Assembly (NCBI GenBank): GCA_000307305.1
Contig: DF158887.1
Location: 1-64,000, forward strand
Length of the DNA: 64,000 nucleotides
From: Enterobacteriaceae bacterium B14
GTDB lineage: Bacteria > Pseudomonadota > Gammaproteobacteria > Enterobacterales > Enterobacteriaceae
Reading direction: 5' to 3'
The translations under genes were made by a program, and so were the position numbers. The number at the start of each line of letters is the position of its first letter. The stretch's first letter is position 1. Of the stretch, positions 1 to 9,620 are shown in pieces. The notes beneath the pieces were generated by a model. That model was not told the DNA's origin, did not search any database, and saw only the letters and a program-made list of their open reading frames with translations.

Positions 1-58
1 CTTGCTCGCTCACCGGCAAAGCGGCTTTCGCGTTGCTTCACCCGGTCAGTGGAGGCGC

Positions 59-100
59 ATTATAGGGAGTTCTCAGAACCTGACAAGCCTTAATTTGAAA
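59..100 (-). promoter_or_regulatory. rRNA operon P1 promoter (reads off left edge)
   Basis: On the minus strand there is a -35 TTGTCA (81-86), a 16-bp spacer and a -10 TATAAT (59-64), followed by a GC-rich GCGCCTCC discriminator. This is the layout of enterobacterial rrn P1 promoters, including the short spacer and stringent discriminator. An A+T-rich stretch at about 87-110 fits the UP element bound by the RNA polymerase alpha C-terminal domain. In E. coli rrsG lies just downstream of clpB in the same direction, so the rRNA genes should lie just left of the window; P2 would also be outside it. Confidence 0.88.
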
Positions 101-281
101 AAAGAGTTTAACCGCTCTATTTTCAACCAAATATCATACAAAGGCTATTTTGCACACATAATTTGTCTACTTAACATACTCTTCCGCATTACTGATAACC
201 TAAAACACATGCGCTTCATTCTCACTTCATAAATAACAAGCAATATCAAGCAATGTACCCTGATAAGCTTGCCTCTATTTT

Positions 282-1013
282 ATGCCCTTTACCTTTGCTC
301 ACCCAGCTATTGTCTTGCCATTAAGCCGGTATCAGCGTTATTTCTCTCTCACTGGTCTCATCATTGGCAGCATTGCTCCTGATTTTGAATACATCATTAG
401 AATGCGAATGTATGGAAGCTTTAGCCACTCTTTAGCTGGAGTAGTCTACTTTGATATTCCGATAGCCATTGCCCTAACATTTGTATTCCACTGTATTATC
501 AGAAATCGGCTTTTGGACCATTTGCCGAATGGCTTAGCTTATCGGCTCGATAGAGTCAATTGGATGGCAGAGTATAAGAAGCATTGGTTCAAAATTACGT
601 CGTCTATCGTGATAGGAATAGTATCTCATCTACTGTGGGATGATTTTACACATGTGAACGGTTACTTTGTTTTAGGGTGGGATATATTAAACAGGCCGTT
701 TGTCTTTTCGGGTTCGAGTGTAGCCCTATACAAAATTACTCAACATGGTAGTTCTACTATTGGTTGTTTAGCCGTCATCTTTTATTTTCTTTCCCAACCT
801 AACAACAAAATCCATAAGCGGACTCAAACCACAGCTTATTGGCCATTGGTTTTTGTTATTGCACTCGGTACATTTCTTACTCGATGTAGTTATTTTATTC
901 ACGACAACAGTTTTGTTGTTGGAAATATTGTTGTAGCACTTATTACCTCTATAATAGTTGCGCTTATTTGGACACCGCTATTGCTTGCTGTGCACGCTCG
1001 TTTGTCCAAGTAA
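282..1013 (+). CDS. DUF4184 family integral membrane protein
   Basis: A 243-residue protein starting MPFTFAHPAIVLPL, the signature opening of the DUF4184 family (predicted integral membrane proteins of unknown function). It has about six hydrophobic segments, and histidine/aspartate-rich motifs (SHLLWDDFTH near residue 115, SFSHSL near 47) recall membrane-bound metal-dependent hydrolases, but no activity is established. It sits between the rrn promoter and clpB, where E. coli has no gene, so it looks like a lineage-specific insertion. No strong Shine-Dalgarno is visible before the ATG. The family call is confident; the function is unknown. Confidence 0.75.
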   Translation: MPFTFAHPAIVLPLSRYQRYFSLTGLIIGSIAPDFEYIIRMRMYGSFSHSLAGVVYFDIPIAIALTFVFHCIIRNRLLDHLPNGLAYRLDRVNWMAEYKKHWFKITSSIVIGIVSHLLWDDFTHVNGYFVLGWDILNRPFVFSGSSVALYKITQHGSSTIGCLAVIFYFLSQPNNKIHKRTQTTAYWPLVFVIALGTFLTRCSYFIHDNSFVVGNIVVALITSIIVALIWTPLLLAVHARLSK

Positions 1014-1028
1014 TACATTCCATATAAA

Positions 1029-1050
1029 AAGGCGGCTAATCAGCCGCCTT
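1029..1050 (-). terminator. clpB terminator
   Basis: A perfect 9-bp stem (1029-1037 with 1042-1050, loop 1038-1041) is followed on the minus strand by a T-run. It lies 19 bp past the clpB stop. It may also stop the opposing DUF4184 gene, though the plus-strand side lacks a good T-run. Confidence 0.9.
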
Positions 1051-1068
1051 AATCACTTATTGAATACG

Positions 1069-3642
1069 CTACTGTAGTGCAACAATCTGGTCATCAACCA
1101 TATCCAGAGATATTAGCTTCCCTGGGATGAGTTTGCCTGACAAGATTTGTTGTGCCAGCGGATTTTCAATTTCTTGCTGTATTGCACGTTTTAGAGGTCG
1201 AGCCCCATAAACTGGGTCGAATCCCTCTTTAGATATTTGATCTAATGCAGCATCTGAAATTGCCACTTCATAACCCCGCTCTTCCAGACGTTGATATAAA
1301 CGTCGCAGTTGGATTTTAGCGATGGACTTGATTTGATCGCTGCCCAATGGGTGGAAAACAACAGTTTCATCAATCCGGTTGATAAATTCAGGCCGGAAGT
1401 GGTGGCCTACGACTTCCATCACAATATCTTTCATCTGTTTGTAGTTTATGTCACCAAAGCGGTCTTGAATCAGATCAGAGCCAAGGTTTGACGTCATAAT
1501 AACAACCGTATTACGGAAATCTACCGTACGCCCTTGCCCATCAGTCAAACGACCATCATCCAATACCTGCAACAAAATGTTGAATACATCTGGATGCGCT
1601 TTTTCCACTTCATCTAACAAGATAACGGAATAAGGGCGGCGGCGAACAGCCTCTGTCAGATAGCCACCTTCTTCATAGCCTACATATCCCGGAGGTGCAC
1701 CGACCAAACGAGACACAGAATGTTTCTCCATAAATTCAGACATATCAATGCGCACCATCGCGTCATCGCTATCAAACATGAAGTTGGCTAGCGCCTTACA
1801 CAATTCAGTTTTACCCACACCCGTCGGCCCGAGGAATAAGAAAGAACCTATAGGTCTGTTAGGATCGGATAACCCTGCACGGCTACGACGAATAGCATTA
1901 GAGACAGCATCAACAGCTTCGTTCTGGCCGATAACCTGTTTATGTAGTTCCTCTTCCATTCTTAGTAATTTCTCTTTTTCACCCTCTAGCATACGAGCAA
2001 CCGGAATACCCGTTGCGCGAGCCAAAACCTCAGCAATCTCAGCATCGGTCACTCGGTTACGAAGGAGCTTCATCGTCTTACCTTCAGCCAGTGTTGCTGC
2101 TGCTAACTGTTTTTCCAACTCAGGTATCTTACCGTACTGCAACTCAGACATTTGGCCGAGATCACCAGAACGACGAGCCTGCTCCATTGAGACCTTGGCC
2201 TGTTCTAATTCCGCTTTGATTGTTTGAGTGCCAGATAGTGCTGCCTTTTCTGATTTCCACTCTTCTTCAAGCTCAGAATACTCACGCTCTTTCTCTTCCA
2301 ACTCTTCGTTGAGCATATCTAAACGTTTTTTACTGGCTTCATCGGACTCTTTTTTCAGTGCCTGTTGTTCCAGTTTTAACTGAATAATACGGCGCTCAAG
2401 TCTATCTAAGGGCTCCGGTTTTGAGTCGATCTGCATACGAATGCTCGATGCTGCCTCATCGATCAAATCAATCGCCTTATCGGGCAACTTACGATCTGTA
2501 ATATAGCGGTGCGATAACGTCGCAGCGGCAACAATGGCAGGATCGGTAATCTGCACATGGTGGTGCAACTCGTAACGCTCTTTCAATCCACGCAGAATAG
2601 CGATAGTGTCTTCTACTGTGGGTTCTGAGACATAAACTTTCTGGAAGCGACGCTCAAGAGCCGCATCTTTCTCGATATATTGGCGATATTCATCCAACGT
2701 CGTTGCACCAACACAGTGTAATTCCCCACGTGCCAAAGCCGGTTTTAGCATATTCCCGGCATCCATCGCACCATCGCCTTTGCCCGCACCCACCATGGTA
2801 TGCAACTCATCAATAAACAGAATAACGCTGCCTTCTTGTTTAGATAAGTCACTCAATACGCCTTTTAAGCGCTCTTCAAACTCACCACGATATTTAGCAC
2901 CAGCAATCAGCGCCCCCATATCGAGAGAAAGAACACGCTTATGCTTTAACCCTTCAGGTACTTCGCCATTGATAATTCGCTGTGCCAACCCTTCAACGAT
3001 GGCAGTTTTACCAACACCAGGCTCACCGATCAGAACTGGGTTATTTTTAGTACGGCGTTGAAGCACCTGAATAGTACGACGGATCTCTTCATCACGACCG
3101 ATAACGGGATCGAGCTTGCCCTGCTCCGCACGTTCTGTCAGGTCTATGGTGTATTTTTTCAATGCTTCGCGTTGATCTTCTGCACTTTGGTCTTCCACTT
3201 TTTCACCACCACGCATTTGTTCTATTGATTGGTTTATTTTTTGTATCGTGGCACCGGCACGTTTCAGAATGTCACCAAGATTTCCTCGGTCTTCTAATAC
3301 AGCCAAGACGAACAGTTCAGATGAAATAAATTTATCGTTTCGTTTTTGAGCAAGCTTATCGCAATGGTTTAAGACGCGAATTAGCTCGTTCGAGGGCTGG
3401 ACATCCCCCCCCGTTCCTTCAACCTGTGCTAAGCGCGTCAGTGCTTGCTCAAGCTCACTTTGCAAATGGTTGGCATTAACGCCTGCGGTCGTCAAAAGAG
3501 AGCGTACCGTCCCTCCCTCTTGATTAAGGAGAGCAAGCATTAAGTGCAATGGTTCTATGTATTGATTGTCATGCCCGAGAGCTAAAGACTGGGCATCGGC
3601 AAGGGCTAACTGGAATTTATTGGTTAAACGATCCAGGCGCAT
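1069..3642 (-). CDS. clpB: ATP-dependent disaggregase ClpB (Hsp104 family)
   Basis: A cytosolic hexameric AAA+ chaperone that, with DnaK/DnaJ/GrpE, threads proteins out of aggregates after heat stress. The 857 residues equal the E. coli length. In order: Clp_N repeats (1-145), AAA-1 with Walker A GEPGVGKT near 206-213, the coiled-coil middle domain (about 405-525), AAA-2 with Walker A GPTGVGKT near 605-612, and a C-terminal domain. The start used is [10 protein letters not shown]; an ATG four codons upstream overlaps the GGAGG ribosome binding site, so it is not the start. In the linker before AAA-2 the motif reads ARATGIPV, with Ala where E. coli has Trp543. A sigma-32-like promoter lies upstream, and pgeF and rluD precede it as in E. 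coli. Confidence 0.98.
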   Translation of the reverse strand: MRLDRLTNKFQLALADAQSLALGHDNQYIEPLHLMLALLNQEGGTVRSLLTTAGVNANHLQSELEQALTRLAQVEGTGGDVQPSNELIRVLNHCDKLAQKRNDKFISSELFVLAVLEDRGNLGDILKRAGATIQKINQSIEQMRGGEKVEDQSAEDQREALKKYTIDLTERAEQGKLDPVIGRDEEIRRTIQVLQRRTKNNPVLIGEPGVGKTAIVEGLAQRIINGEVPEGLKHKRVLSLDMGALIAGAKYRGEFEERLKGVLSDLSKQEGSVILFIDELHTMVGAGKGDGAMDAGNMLKPALARGELHCVGATTLDEYRQYIEKDAALERRFQKVYVSEPTVEDTIAILRGLKERYELHHHVQITDPAIVAAATLSHRYITDRKLPDKAIDLIDEAASSIRMQIDSKPEPLDRLERRIIQLKLEQQALKKESDEASKKRLDMLNEELEEKEREYSELEEEWKSEKAALSGTQTIKAELEQAKVSMEQARRSGDLGQMSELQYGKIPELEKQLAAATLAEGKTMKLLRNRVTDAEIAEVLARATGIPVARMLEGEKEKLLRMEEELHKQVIGQNEAVDAVSNAIRRSRAGLSDPNRPIGSFLFLGPTGVGKTELCKALANFMFDSDDAMVRIDMSEFMEKHSVSRLVGAPPGYVGYEEGGYLTEAVRRRPYSVILLDEVEKAHPDVFNILLQVLDDGRLTDGQGRTVDFRNTVVIMTSNLGSDLIQDRFGDINYKQMKDIVMEVVGHHFRPEFINRIDETVVFHPLGSDQIKSIAKIQLRRLYQRLEERGYEVAISDAALDQISKEGFDPVYGARPLKRAIQQEIENPLAQQILSGKLIPGKLISLDMVDDQIVALQ

Positions 3643-3696
3643 ATTTCCTCCCATGCGATTTCAAATGTCGATTGGCTTTAAATTGCCGCTGGATAG

Positions 3697-3726
3697 TATG
3701 TGGAGTTGATTCTGTGATTTTTCAAG
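3697..3726 (-). promoter_or_regulatory. candidate sigma-32 heat-shock promoter of clpB
   Basis: On the minus strand CTTGAA (3721-3726) is followed about 16-17 bp later by a CCACAT-like -10 (3697-3704). Sigma-32 prefers CTTGAAA and CCCCATNT, so the -35 is perfect while the -10 is partial and the spacing slightly long. E. coli clpB is heat-inducible from its own sigma-32 promoter. Confidence 0.5.
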
Positions 3727-3731
3727 TATAT

Positions 3732-3760
3732 TTCTGCCGTTATTTATGATAGCGGCAGAA
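3732..3760 (-). terminator. hairpin downstream of pgeF
   Basis: An 8-bp perfect stem (3732-3739 with 3753-3760) lies between the pgeF stop and the clpB promoter. On the minus strand it is followed only by ATATAC, so it is a weak intrinsic terminator at best. It may separate rluD-pgeF transcription from clpB. Confidence 0.35.
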
Positions 3761-3797
3761 ATATTTTATTCGGGGGAATTGAATGGCGGGGATAAAA

Positions 3798-4541
3798 CTA
3801 GCTAAACCAGATAAAGCTGGCCATTCGGCCCGCCTCTCGTTCTCGGCGGTAAGAAAAGAAAACCTCTGGTTCACTCACTGTGCAGTATTCCCCCCCATAA
3901 ATACGGGTGATGCCTGCCATTTCAAGCCGAATTTGCGCTAAGTGATAAATATCTGCTAGATACTTTTCGCCATGAGGAATAAAGGCTTGTGCTGTTTGTT
4001 CATGATGAGCAATGAATTTTTCTCGGACTTCAGCCCCGACTTCAAACTGACGAGGCCCGATTGCCGGCCCTAACCAGACTGAAATGGATGCAGTGTCAGC
4101 TTGAAAGTGGGAAAGTGTATTTTCTAATACCCCATCGCATAACCCGCGCCAACCAGCATGAGCAGCAGCAACCTCCGTACCTTCATCAGAACTGAATAGC
4201 ACAGGAAGGCAGTCTGCTGTCATAACAACGCAAACTTCTCCTGGCGTTCGGGTATAGGAGGCATCAGCTTTACAATCACTTTGTCGGGAACCATCCAAAG
4301 TTAATACCCGCGTCCCATGAACTTGCTCTAACCAACAAGGAGCATTAGGCACATTTGCCAGCTCGCAAATGATCCGACGGTTTTCAGCCACATGCAGAGG
4401 GTCATCCCCAACATGGTCACCAAGATTCAAGGAATTATAAGGTTTCTGGCTAACACCACCATGCCGTGTTGTGCTATAGGCATGAACACGACTTGGTAGT
4501 TGAGGCCATTCAGGCGCTAATAGAGGATGATTTATAGCCAA
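3798..4541 (-). CDS. pgeF: Peptidoglycan editing factor PgeF (multicopper-like laccase domain)
   Basis: 247 residues, the YfiH/PgeF family, DUF152. Family members contribute to correct peptidoglycan stem-peptide composition and have reported purine nucleoside phosphorylase or polyphenol oxidase activity. Conserved metal-ligand candidates are His75 (EQVHG), Cys111 (TADCLP) and His128 (AHAGWRG), matching the known family triad. The start overlaps the end of rluD by 10 bp, so the two genes are probably translationally coupled; the rluD-pgeF-clpB order is as in E. coli. Confidence 0.95.
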   Translation of the reverse strand: MAINHPLLAPEWPQLPSRVHAYSTTRHGGVSQKPYNSLNLGDHVGDDPLHVAENRRIICELANVPNAPCWLEQVHGTRVLTLDGSRQSDCKADASYTRTPGEVCVVMTADCLPVLFSSDEGTEVAAAHAGWRGLCDGVLENTLSHFQADTASISVWLGPAIGPRQFEVGAEVREKFIAHHEQTAQAFIPHGEKYLADIYHLAQIRLEMAGITRIYGGEYCTVSEPEVFFSYRREREAGRMASFIWFS

Positions 4542-5512
4542 TCCATCTGCTCCTTGAACTCTTCAGTATCAGCACGCAATACCTCAACGAGATCTACCAT
4601 ATCTTGAGGAATCGGGGCGTGCCATTCCATTAAGATGCCGCTGATTGGATGATATAAACGCAGCATCGTTGCATGTAATGCCTGGCGATCAAAGCCGCGT
4701 AGTGTCTGGATAAACGCTTCTGAAGCCCCTTTTGGAGGACGAGGGCGACCGCCATAAAGTGGATCACCCACCAGCGGGTGGTTGATATGAGACATATGAA
4801 CACGGATTTGGTGAGTTCTCCCGGTTTCCAGACGTAGTCGTAAACGCGTATGTGCGCGGAAATGTTCCATAATGCGATAATGTGTTACCGCTGGTTTTCC
4901 CATCGGGTGTACAGACATATGGGTACGTTTGGTTGAGTGGCGAGAAATCGGCTCGTTAACCGTTCCACCCGCCGTCATCGTACCAATCGCTATGGCCTCA
5001 TACTCACGAGTAATATCCCGTTCTTGTAGCATTTCCACTAGGCGCGTTTGAGCCGGTACTGTTTTTGCTACGACCATCAAACCCGTCGTATCTTTATCGA
5101 GTCTGTGTACGATCCCTGCTCTCGGGACATCAGAAATGGCAGGATAGTGATACAGCAGTGCGTTCAGCACCGTACCATCGGGGTTCCCTGCGCCAGGGTG
5201 GACGACAAAATCACGCGGTTTATTGATAACAAGGATATCTTCATCTTCATAAACGATATCTAACGCAATATTTTGTGCTTCCCAACGTTCTTCTTCTTCT
5301 ATCAAAGCATCAATCGCGATAATCTCTCCACCTAGCACTTTTTCTTTTGGCTTGTTCGCGATTTTACCGTTTACGAGGACTCGATTATCAAGAACCCACT
5401 CTTTTATGCGTGATCTAGAATAATCAGGGAACAATTCAGCCAAAGCTTGATCTAAACGTTGGCCTAGTTGAGATTCCGTTACCGTTGCGTTGAGTTGTAC
5501 TTGTTGTGCCAT
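4532..5512 (-). CDS. rluD: 23S rRNA pseudouridine(1911/1915/1917) synthase RluD
   Basis: 326 residues, the E. coli length. An N-terminal S4 RNA-binding domain (about 18-80) is followed by a RluA-type pseudouridine synthase domain with catalytic motif HRLDKDTTG, catalytic Asp at 139. It modifies helix 69 of 23S rRNA, which is needed for efficient subunit assembly. It is transcribed divergently from bamD across a 132-bp gap and is followed by overlapping pgeF. Confidence 0.97.
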   Translation of the reverse strand: MAQQVQLNATVTESQLGQRLDQALAELFPDYSRSRIKEWVLDNRVLVNGKIANKPKEKVLGGEIIAIDALIEEEERWEAQNIALDIVYEDEDILVINKPRDFVVHPGAGNPDGTVLNALLYHYPAISDVPRAGIVHRLDKDTTGLMVVAKTVPAQTRLVEMLQERDITREYEAIAIGTMTAGGTVNEPISRHSTKRTHMSVHPMGKPAVTHYRIMEHFRAHTRLRLRLETGRTHQIRVHMSHINHPLVGDPLYGGRPRPPKGASEAFIQTLRGFDRQALHATMLRLYHPISGILMEWHAPIPQDMVDLVEVLRADTEEFKEQMDWL

Positions 5513-5644
5513 ATGCAGCTTCTTCAGTTAACGTTGGGTTTTCACGGCAATGCCGTTTAAAATAATATGCTATTGTAGCTGGTCTTTGTCGGGAGCTTAA
5601 CGGACAGTCTCCCTGAATAACACTCTGAGGATAATCAAAACGTC

Positions 5645-6382
5645 ATGACGCGTATGAAATATCTGTTGGCTGCGGCCACATTGAGCCTGACGCTTGCAGG
5701 CTGCTCAAGCAACTCCAAGGATGCGGTTCCTGATAGCCCGCCATCTGAACTTTATGAGACCGCTCAGTCAAAACTGAAAGATGGGAACTTTAAAGGTGCC
5801 ATCACACAGTTAGAGGCTTTAGATAGTCGCTATCCTTTTGGCGCGTACTCTCAACAAGTGCAGTTAGATCTCATCTATGCTTACTATAAAGCTGATGAAC
5901 TACCACTGGCTCAAGCATCGATCGACCGCTTCATTCGCCTGAATCCAACGCATCCAAATATTGATTATGTTCTCTATATGAGAGGGTTAACCGATATGGC
6001 AATGGATGATAGCGCGCTACAAAATTTCTTTGGTATTGATCGTTCAGATCGCGATCCGCAAAGCGCACGTGTTGCTTTTTCTGACTTCAGCCAACTGCTG
6101 AGAGCATATCCTAACAGTCAGTACGCTGCTGATGCTAGTAAACGTTTAGTCTTCTTGAAGAATCGTTTAGCCAAATATGATTTAGCTGTTGCAGAATATT
6201 ACACCAAACGTGGTGCATTTGTGGCTGTGACCAATCGTGTTGAGCAGATGATGCGTGACTATCCTGATACTGAAGCGACACGTAGTGCACTTCCGTTGAT
6301 GAAGAATGCGTATGAGCAACTAAAACTCAATGCACAGGCAGAGAAAGTAGCCAAAATTATTGCTGCGAACCCTCAGTCTTAA
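5645..6382 (+). CDS. bamD: Outer membrane assembly lipoprotein BamD
   Basis: 245 residues, an essential part of the BAM complex that folds beta-barrel proteins into the outer membrane. The N-terminus is a lipoprotein signal with lipobox LAGC, lipidated Cys20, and no Asp at +2, consistent with outer-membrane sorting. The rest is TPR-like repeats (about 35-220) that bind BamA and BamC. The start MTRMKY equals that of E. coli BamD, and the two proteins can be aligned along the whole length. A strong terminator follows. Confidence 0.97.
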   Translation: MTRMKYLLAAATLSLTLAGCSSNSKDAVPDSPPSELYETAQSKLKDGNFKGAITQLEALDSRYPFGAYSQQVQLDLIYAYYKADELPLAQASIDRFIRLNPTHPNIDYVLYMRGLTDMAMDDSALQNFFGIDRSDRDPQSARVAFSDFSQLLRAYPNSQYAADASKRLVFLKNRLAKYDLAVAEYYTKRGAFVAVTNRVEQMMRDYPDTEATRSALPLMKNAYEQLKLNAQAEKVAKIIAANPQS

Positions 6383-6405
6383 GCGGACTAAACCTCTAGA
6401 GTTAT

Positions 6406-6437
6406 TAACGGCAGCCTTAAGCTGCCGTTATTTTTTT
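6406..6437 (+). terminator. bamD terminator
   Basis: A perfect 10-bp stem (6406-6415 with 6421-6430), 5-nt loop and a run of seven T, directly after bamD. Confidence 0.93.
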
Positions 6438-6540
6438 ATTCAGAATTAACTTATCGATAGTGCGTGAAAGAATTCTTATCTACAAGCCTTTAAGCTCTGT
6501 TCTCAGGGGCATGTCACACTTATTTATGTCATATAACTCT

Positions 6541-6593
6541 CAGACAAAATATGTGACATATGTCACATATTTTGTCTGCTACACAGGTATTCT
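6541..6593 (+). promoter_or_regulatory. CRP site in a perfect 38-bp palindrome, with raiA -10
   Basis: Positions 6541-6559 and 6560-6578 are exact reverse complements. The centre TGTGACATATGTCACA (6552-6567) is a full TGTGA-N6-TCACA CRP site, centred at 6559.5. A -10 TATTCT follows at 6588-6593, predicting transcription start near 6600-6601 and putting the CRP centre at about -41.5, a class II activator position. E. coli raiA is reported to be cAMP-CRP dependent, which agrees. Confidence 0.85.
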
Positions 6594-6634
6594 ACTTATA
6601 TCGAAGACGGAAAATGACAGAGAGGTAAGAGACT

Positions 6635-6976
6635 ATGACAATCAATATTACCAGCAAGCAAATGGAGATTACCCCAGCAATCCGTGCACATGTCGAAGAC
6701 CGTCTCACCAAACTTGAGAAGTGGCAAGTTAACCTTATAAGTCCTCATATCGTTTTATCTAAAGAACCTAAAGCTTTTGTTGCAGATGCCACAATCGGCA
6801 CACCTAGCGGCCCTCTTGTTGCGAGTGCAAAAAGTGAAGATATGTACGCAGCAATTAATGAGCTCATTAATAAACTAGAGCGCCAGCTCAATAAAGTTCA
6901 GCACAAAGGTGAAGCTCGCCGTGCGACAACAAGTGTAAAAGACCTCACCAGCCCTCAAGAGCACGAAATTGAGTAA
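6635..6976 (+). CDS. raiA: Ribosome-associated inhibitor A (hibernation factor, YfiA)
   Basis: 113 residues, HPF/RaiA family. RaiA sits in the 30S decoding centre of idle 70S ribosomes in stationary phase or cold and blocks initiation, opposing 100S dimer formation. The conserved N-terminal fold starts [17 protein letters not shown] and carries the helix [10 protein letters not shown]; the C-terminal tail is acidic as in RaiA rather than short HPF. A good AGAGGT ribosome binding site fixes the start. It stands alone with its own CRP-type promoter and terminator. Confidence 0.96.
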   Translation: MTINITSKQMEITPAIRAHVEDRLTKLEKWQVNLISPHIVLSKEPKAFVADATIGTPSGPLVASAKSEDMYAAINELINKLERQLNKVQHKGEARRATTSVKDLTSPQEHEIE

Positions 6977-7010
6977 TCTGTTTTAAGCATAACTCATTGA
7001 ATTTTTATAT

Positions 7011-7034
7011 AACGCGCCCTTGGGCGCGTTTTTT
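7011..7034 (+). terminator. raiA terminator
   Basis: A GC-rich stem (7011-7018 with 7023-7030, loop CTTG) followed by a T-run (TTTTTTA). Confidence 0.93.
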
Positions 7035-7105
7035 ATTGACAGCATCGAAACTTGGCGATTAACTTAGAGCTGATTTACAACACCACAAAACTGAGAACGA
7101 ATCCG

Positions 7106-7150
7106 ATGAACAAACTGTTTTTCTTTGCATTCTTTTTTACCTTCCTCTAA
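7106..7150 (+). CDS. pheL: pheA leader peptide PheL
   Basis: A 14-codon reading frame, MNKLFFFAFFFTFL, with seven Phe residues out of 14. It closely parallels E. coli PheL, which also carries the FFFAFFFTF run. The ribosome's speed through the Phe codons reports charged tRNA-Phe and decides whether the downstream terminator forms. It is too short for ordinary gene callers. Confidence 0.95.
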   Translation: MNKLFFFAFFFTFL

Positions 7151-7152
7151 AG

Positions 7153-7223
7153 GGAGGCATTTATCATGTGAGAAAGAAAGCAAAGACGAACATGAAAAGC
7201 CTCCCATCTAGGAGGCTTTTTTA
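7153..7223 (+). terminator. pheA attenuator (antiterminator and terminator segments)
   Basis: The terminator is a perfect 10-bp stem (7195-7204 with 7211-7220, loop CATCTA) followed by T-rich sequence. An upstream segment, GGGAGGC at 7153-7159 right after the pheL stop, is complementary to GCCTCCC at 7199-7205, giving the competing antiterminator. This is the classic Phe-responsive attenuation arrangement. Confidence 0.9.
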
Positions 7224-7265
7224 TTAGAACCAATTTTTATTAGAAATAAAAATAAGGGACCGAGA

Positions 7266-8399
7266 ATGAGTGACAACCCATTACTTGTGCTGCGTAAGCA
7301 TATCAGCGAATTAGACTTACAATTATTAGACCTGTTAGCCAAAAGACGTGAGCTGGCGTTGAATGTAGCCAGAGCTAAACAAGATTCACACGCCCCCATC
7401 CGGGATAAAGTCCGTGAAAAAGAGTTACTCAATACACTAATAAACGTCGGCAAAGAAAAAAATCTTGATGGCTACTACATTACCCGTATCTTTCAATTGA
7501 TAATTGAAGACTCCGTTCTGACTCAGCAAGCACTGCTGCAACACCACCTCAATGACGTACAACAACAAACCGCACGCTTCGCCTTTCTTGGCCCTAAAGG
7601 TTCCTATTCACATCTAGCCGCACGTCAGTACGCAGCAAGGCATTTTGAACAGTTGATTGAATGTGGATGTCAAAAATTTAAAGATATCTTTCGCCAAGTT
7701 GAAACAGGCCAAGCCGATTATGCGGTTGTCCCTATTGAGAATACGAGTTCAGGCTCCATCAACGACGTGTATGACTTACTGCAACACACCAGCCTTTCGA
7801 TTGTCGGCGAAATGACGACGCCTATCGACCATTGTATTCTGGTTTCAGAAGAGACAGACCTCAGCCAAATTGAAACGGTTTACAGCCATCCTCAACCCTT
7901 TGAACAATGTAGCCACTATCTCAATCGCTACCCTGACTGGAAAATCGAATATTGTGAAAGTACAGCAGCAGCAATGGAGAAAGTCGCTAACCTGAAGTCA
8001 AAGAAAATCGCGGCTATCGGCAGTGAGGCTGGTGGTGCACTCTATAATCTCAATGTATTAGCGCACGGCCTTGCCAATCAACAGAAGAACATCACTCGTT
8101 TTATTATCTTAGCGCGTAAACCAATTGAAGTGACTGAACAAACACCGGCAAAAACCACATTGATCATGGCCACTGGCCAGCAATCTGGTGCTCTTGTTGA
8201 AGCTCTGCTTGTGTTAAAAGAACACAACATCATTATGACTAAATTAGAGTCTCGCCCTATTCACGGAAATCCTTGGGAAGAGATGTTCTATATTGATCTT
8301 CAAAGTAATCTCAGATCAGTTGAGATGCAGGAAGCCCTCGCCACTTTAACGTCAATAACACGTTCGCTAAAAGTTCTGGGTTGTTACCCGAGCGAGTAA
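7266..8399 (+). CDS. pheA: Bifunctional chorismate mutase / prephenate dehydratase PheA
   Basis: 377 residues. Domains in order: chorismate mutase (1-95), prephenate dehydratase (about 104-285) with the catalytic TRF motif at 277-279, and a C-terminal ACT domain with phenylalanine-binding motifs GAL at 308-310 and ESRP at 328-331. It converts chorismate to prephenate and then phenylpyruvate, committing flux to Phe, and is feedback-inhibited by Phe. It is controlled by the pheL attenuator. It converges with tyrA-aroF across a bidirectional terminator. Confidence 0.98.
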   Translation: MSDNPLLVLRKHISELDLQLLDLLAKRRELALNVARAKQDSHAPIRDKVREKELLNTLINVGKEKNLDGYYITRIFQLIIEDSVLTQQALLQHHLNDVQQQTARFAFLGPKGSYSHLAARQYAARHFEQLIECGCQKFKDIFRQVETGQADYAVVPIENTSSGSINDVYDLLQHTSLSIVGEMTTPIDHCILVSEETDLSQIETVYSHPQPFEQCSHYLNRYPDWKIEYCESTAAAMEKVANLKSKKIAAIGSEAGGALYNLNVLAHGLANQQKNITRFIILARKPIEVTEQTPAKTTLIMATGQQSGALVEALLVLKEHNIIMTKLESRPIHGNPWEEMFYIDLQSNLRSVEMQEALATLTSITRSLKVLGCYPSE

Positions 8400-8430
8400 T
8401 TGAGATAGAAAAACACGATACCGTACAAAT

Positions 8431-8467
8431 AAAACCCCCTATATGCGGCAAACATATAGGAGGTTTT
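8431..8467. terminator. bidirectional terminator between pheA and tyrA
   Basis: Fifteen-base arms (8431-8445 and 8453-8467) pair with a single mismatch that becomes a G-U pair in the minus-strand RNA. A-runs at one end and T-runs at the other allow termination in both directions, fitting the convergent genes. Confidence 0.88.
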
Positions 8468-8493
8468 AAAAATTTCGAATTCAAGGCCAATCG

Positions 8494-9615
8494 CTATTTG
8501 CGATTATCATTCGCCTGACGCAACAGAGATCCGCTTTCACTCATAAAGCGCGGTGCATAGTCACCAAACCAATGTTCCACCTTCTTAAAGCTATCTATAA
8601 ATGCGGCTTTATCGTCTTTTTCTAGCAATGCTATCGCCTCACCAAATCGCTGATAATAACGTTTAATCAGAGCCAAGTTATTCTCTGATGACATAATAAT
8701 ATCAGCGTAAAGCTGGGGATCCTGAGCAAATAATCGCCCTATCATTGCCAGCTCTAATCGATAGATAGGAGAGGATAGCGCCAGTAGCTGCTCTATCTGC
8801 ACATTCTCTTCGGCTAAATGCAGGCCATAAGAAAACGTTGTAAAGTGTCGTAATGCTTGAATGAAAGACATGTTCTGGTCGTGTTCTACTGCGCTGGTGC
8901 GATGTAAGCGCGCACCCCAGACCTGAAACTGTTCCAATAGCCATTGATAGGCTTCTGGCTGGCGCCCATCACAATACACAACAACCTGTTTAGCCAGACT
9001 GTTTACATCAGGCCCAAACATAGGATGCAGGCCAACGACAGGCCCATTATGGGCTGCTAGCATGGCTTGTAGAGGCTTATTTTTGACCGAAGCGAAATCA
9101 ACCAGAATGCAATCTTCTGGTAGCTTAGGTAGACGCTCAATAATTTGGGTGGTGATATGAATAGGTACACTGACTATCACCATACCCGCATCACTCAATA
9201 AAGACTCTGCCTGAGGCCAATCTTGCTGTTCTAAAATGCGAACCTGGTAACCTGATAATTCAAAGAGTTTTCTGAACAGCCGCCCCATCTGCCCATTTCC
9301 CCCCACAATAACGATAGGTCGCAATTCTGGGCAGAGTTTTTTGAAGCCTTTATCGTTTTCACTCGAATAGGATTCGCGCATAACTCGGCGCAAAATATCT
9401 TCGATAAGATCTGCAGGAACACCGAGAGTTTCAGCCTCTTTTCGCCGTGAAGCTAACATCGCCGCTTCACGGTCAGGAGCATAAATAGGCAAACCGTAGC
9501 GGCTTTTTACCTCACCAACTTCAGCTACCAGTTCTAAACGTTGAGCTAATAGTGTCAATAACGCTTTATCGACCTCATCAATCCGATCGCGTAATACGGT
9601 AAGTTCCGCCACCAT
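8494..9615 (-). CDS. tyrA: Bifunctional chorismate mutase / prephenate dehydrogenase TyrA
   Basis: 373 residues, the E. coli length. An N-terminal chorismate mutase domain (1-90) is fused to a prephenate dehydrogenase with NAD-binding loop GGNGQMG at 105-111 and catalytic His197 in GLHPMFGPD. It makes 4-hydroxyphenylpyruvate for tyrosine and is Tyr-inhibited. It lies 5 bp downstream of aroF in the classic TyrR-controlled aroF-tyrA operon. Confidence 0.98.
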   Translation of the reverse strand: MVAELTVLRDRIDEVDKALLTLLAQRLELVAEVGEVKSRYGLPIYAPDREAAMLASRRKEAETLGVPADLIEDILRRVMRESYSSENDKGFKKLCPELRPIVIVGGNGQMGRLFRKLFELSGYQVRILEQQDWPQAESLLSDAGMVIVSVPIHITTQIIERLPKLPEDCILVDFASVKNKPLQAMLAAHNGPVVGLHPMFGPDVNSLAKQVVVYCDGRQPEAYQWLLEQFQVWGARLHRTSAVEHDQNMSFIQALRHFTTFSYGLHLAEENVQIEQLLALSSPIYRLELAMIGRLFAQDPQLYADIIMSSENNLALIKRYYQRFGEAIALLEKDDKAAFIDSFKKVEHWFGDYAPRFMSESGSLLRQANDNRK

Positions 9616-9620
9616 TTTCC

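Noticed and set aside
2-232. 76-codon plus-strand frame at the left edge
   Set aside because: It runs antisense through the rrn P1 promoter and its UP element and has no ribosome binding site.
1748-2227. 159-codon plus-strand frame inside clpB
   Set aside because: Antisense shadow of a highly conserved gene, low-complexity Ser/Arg composition, no homology seen.
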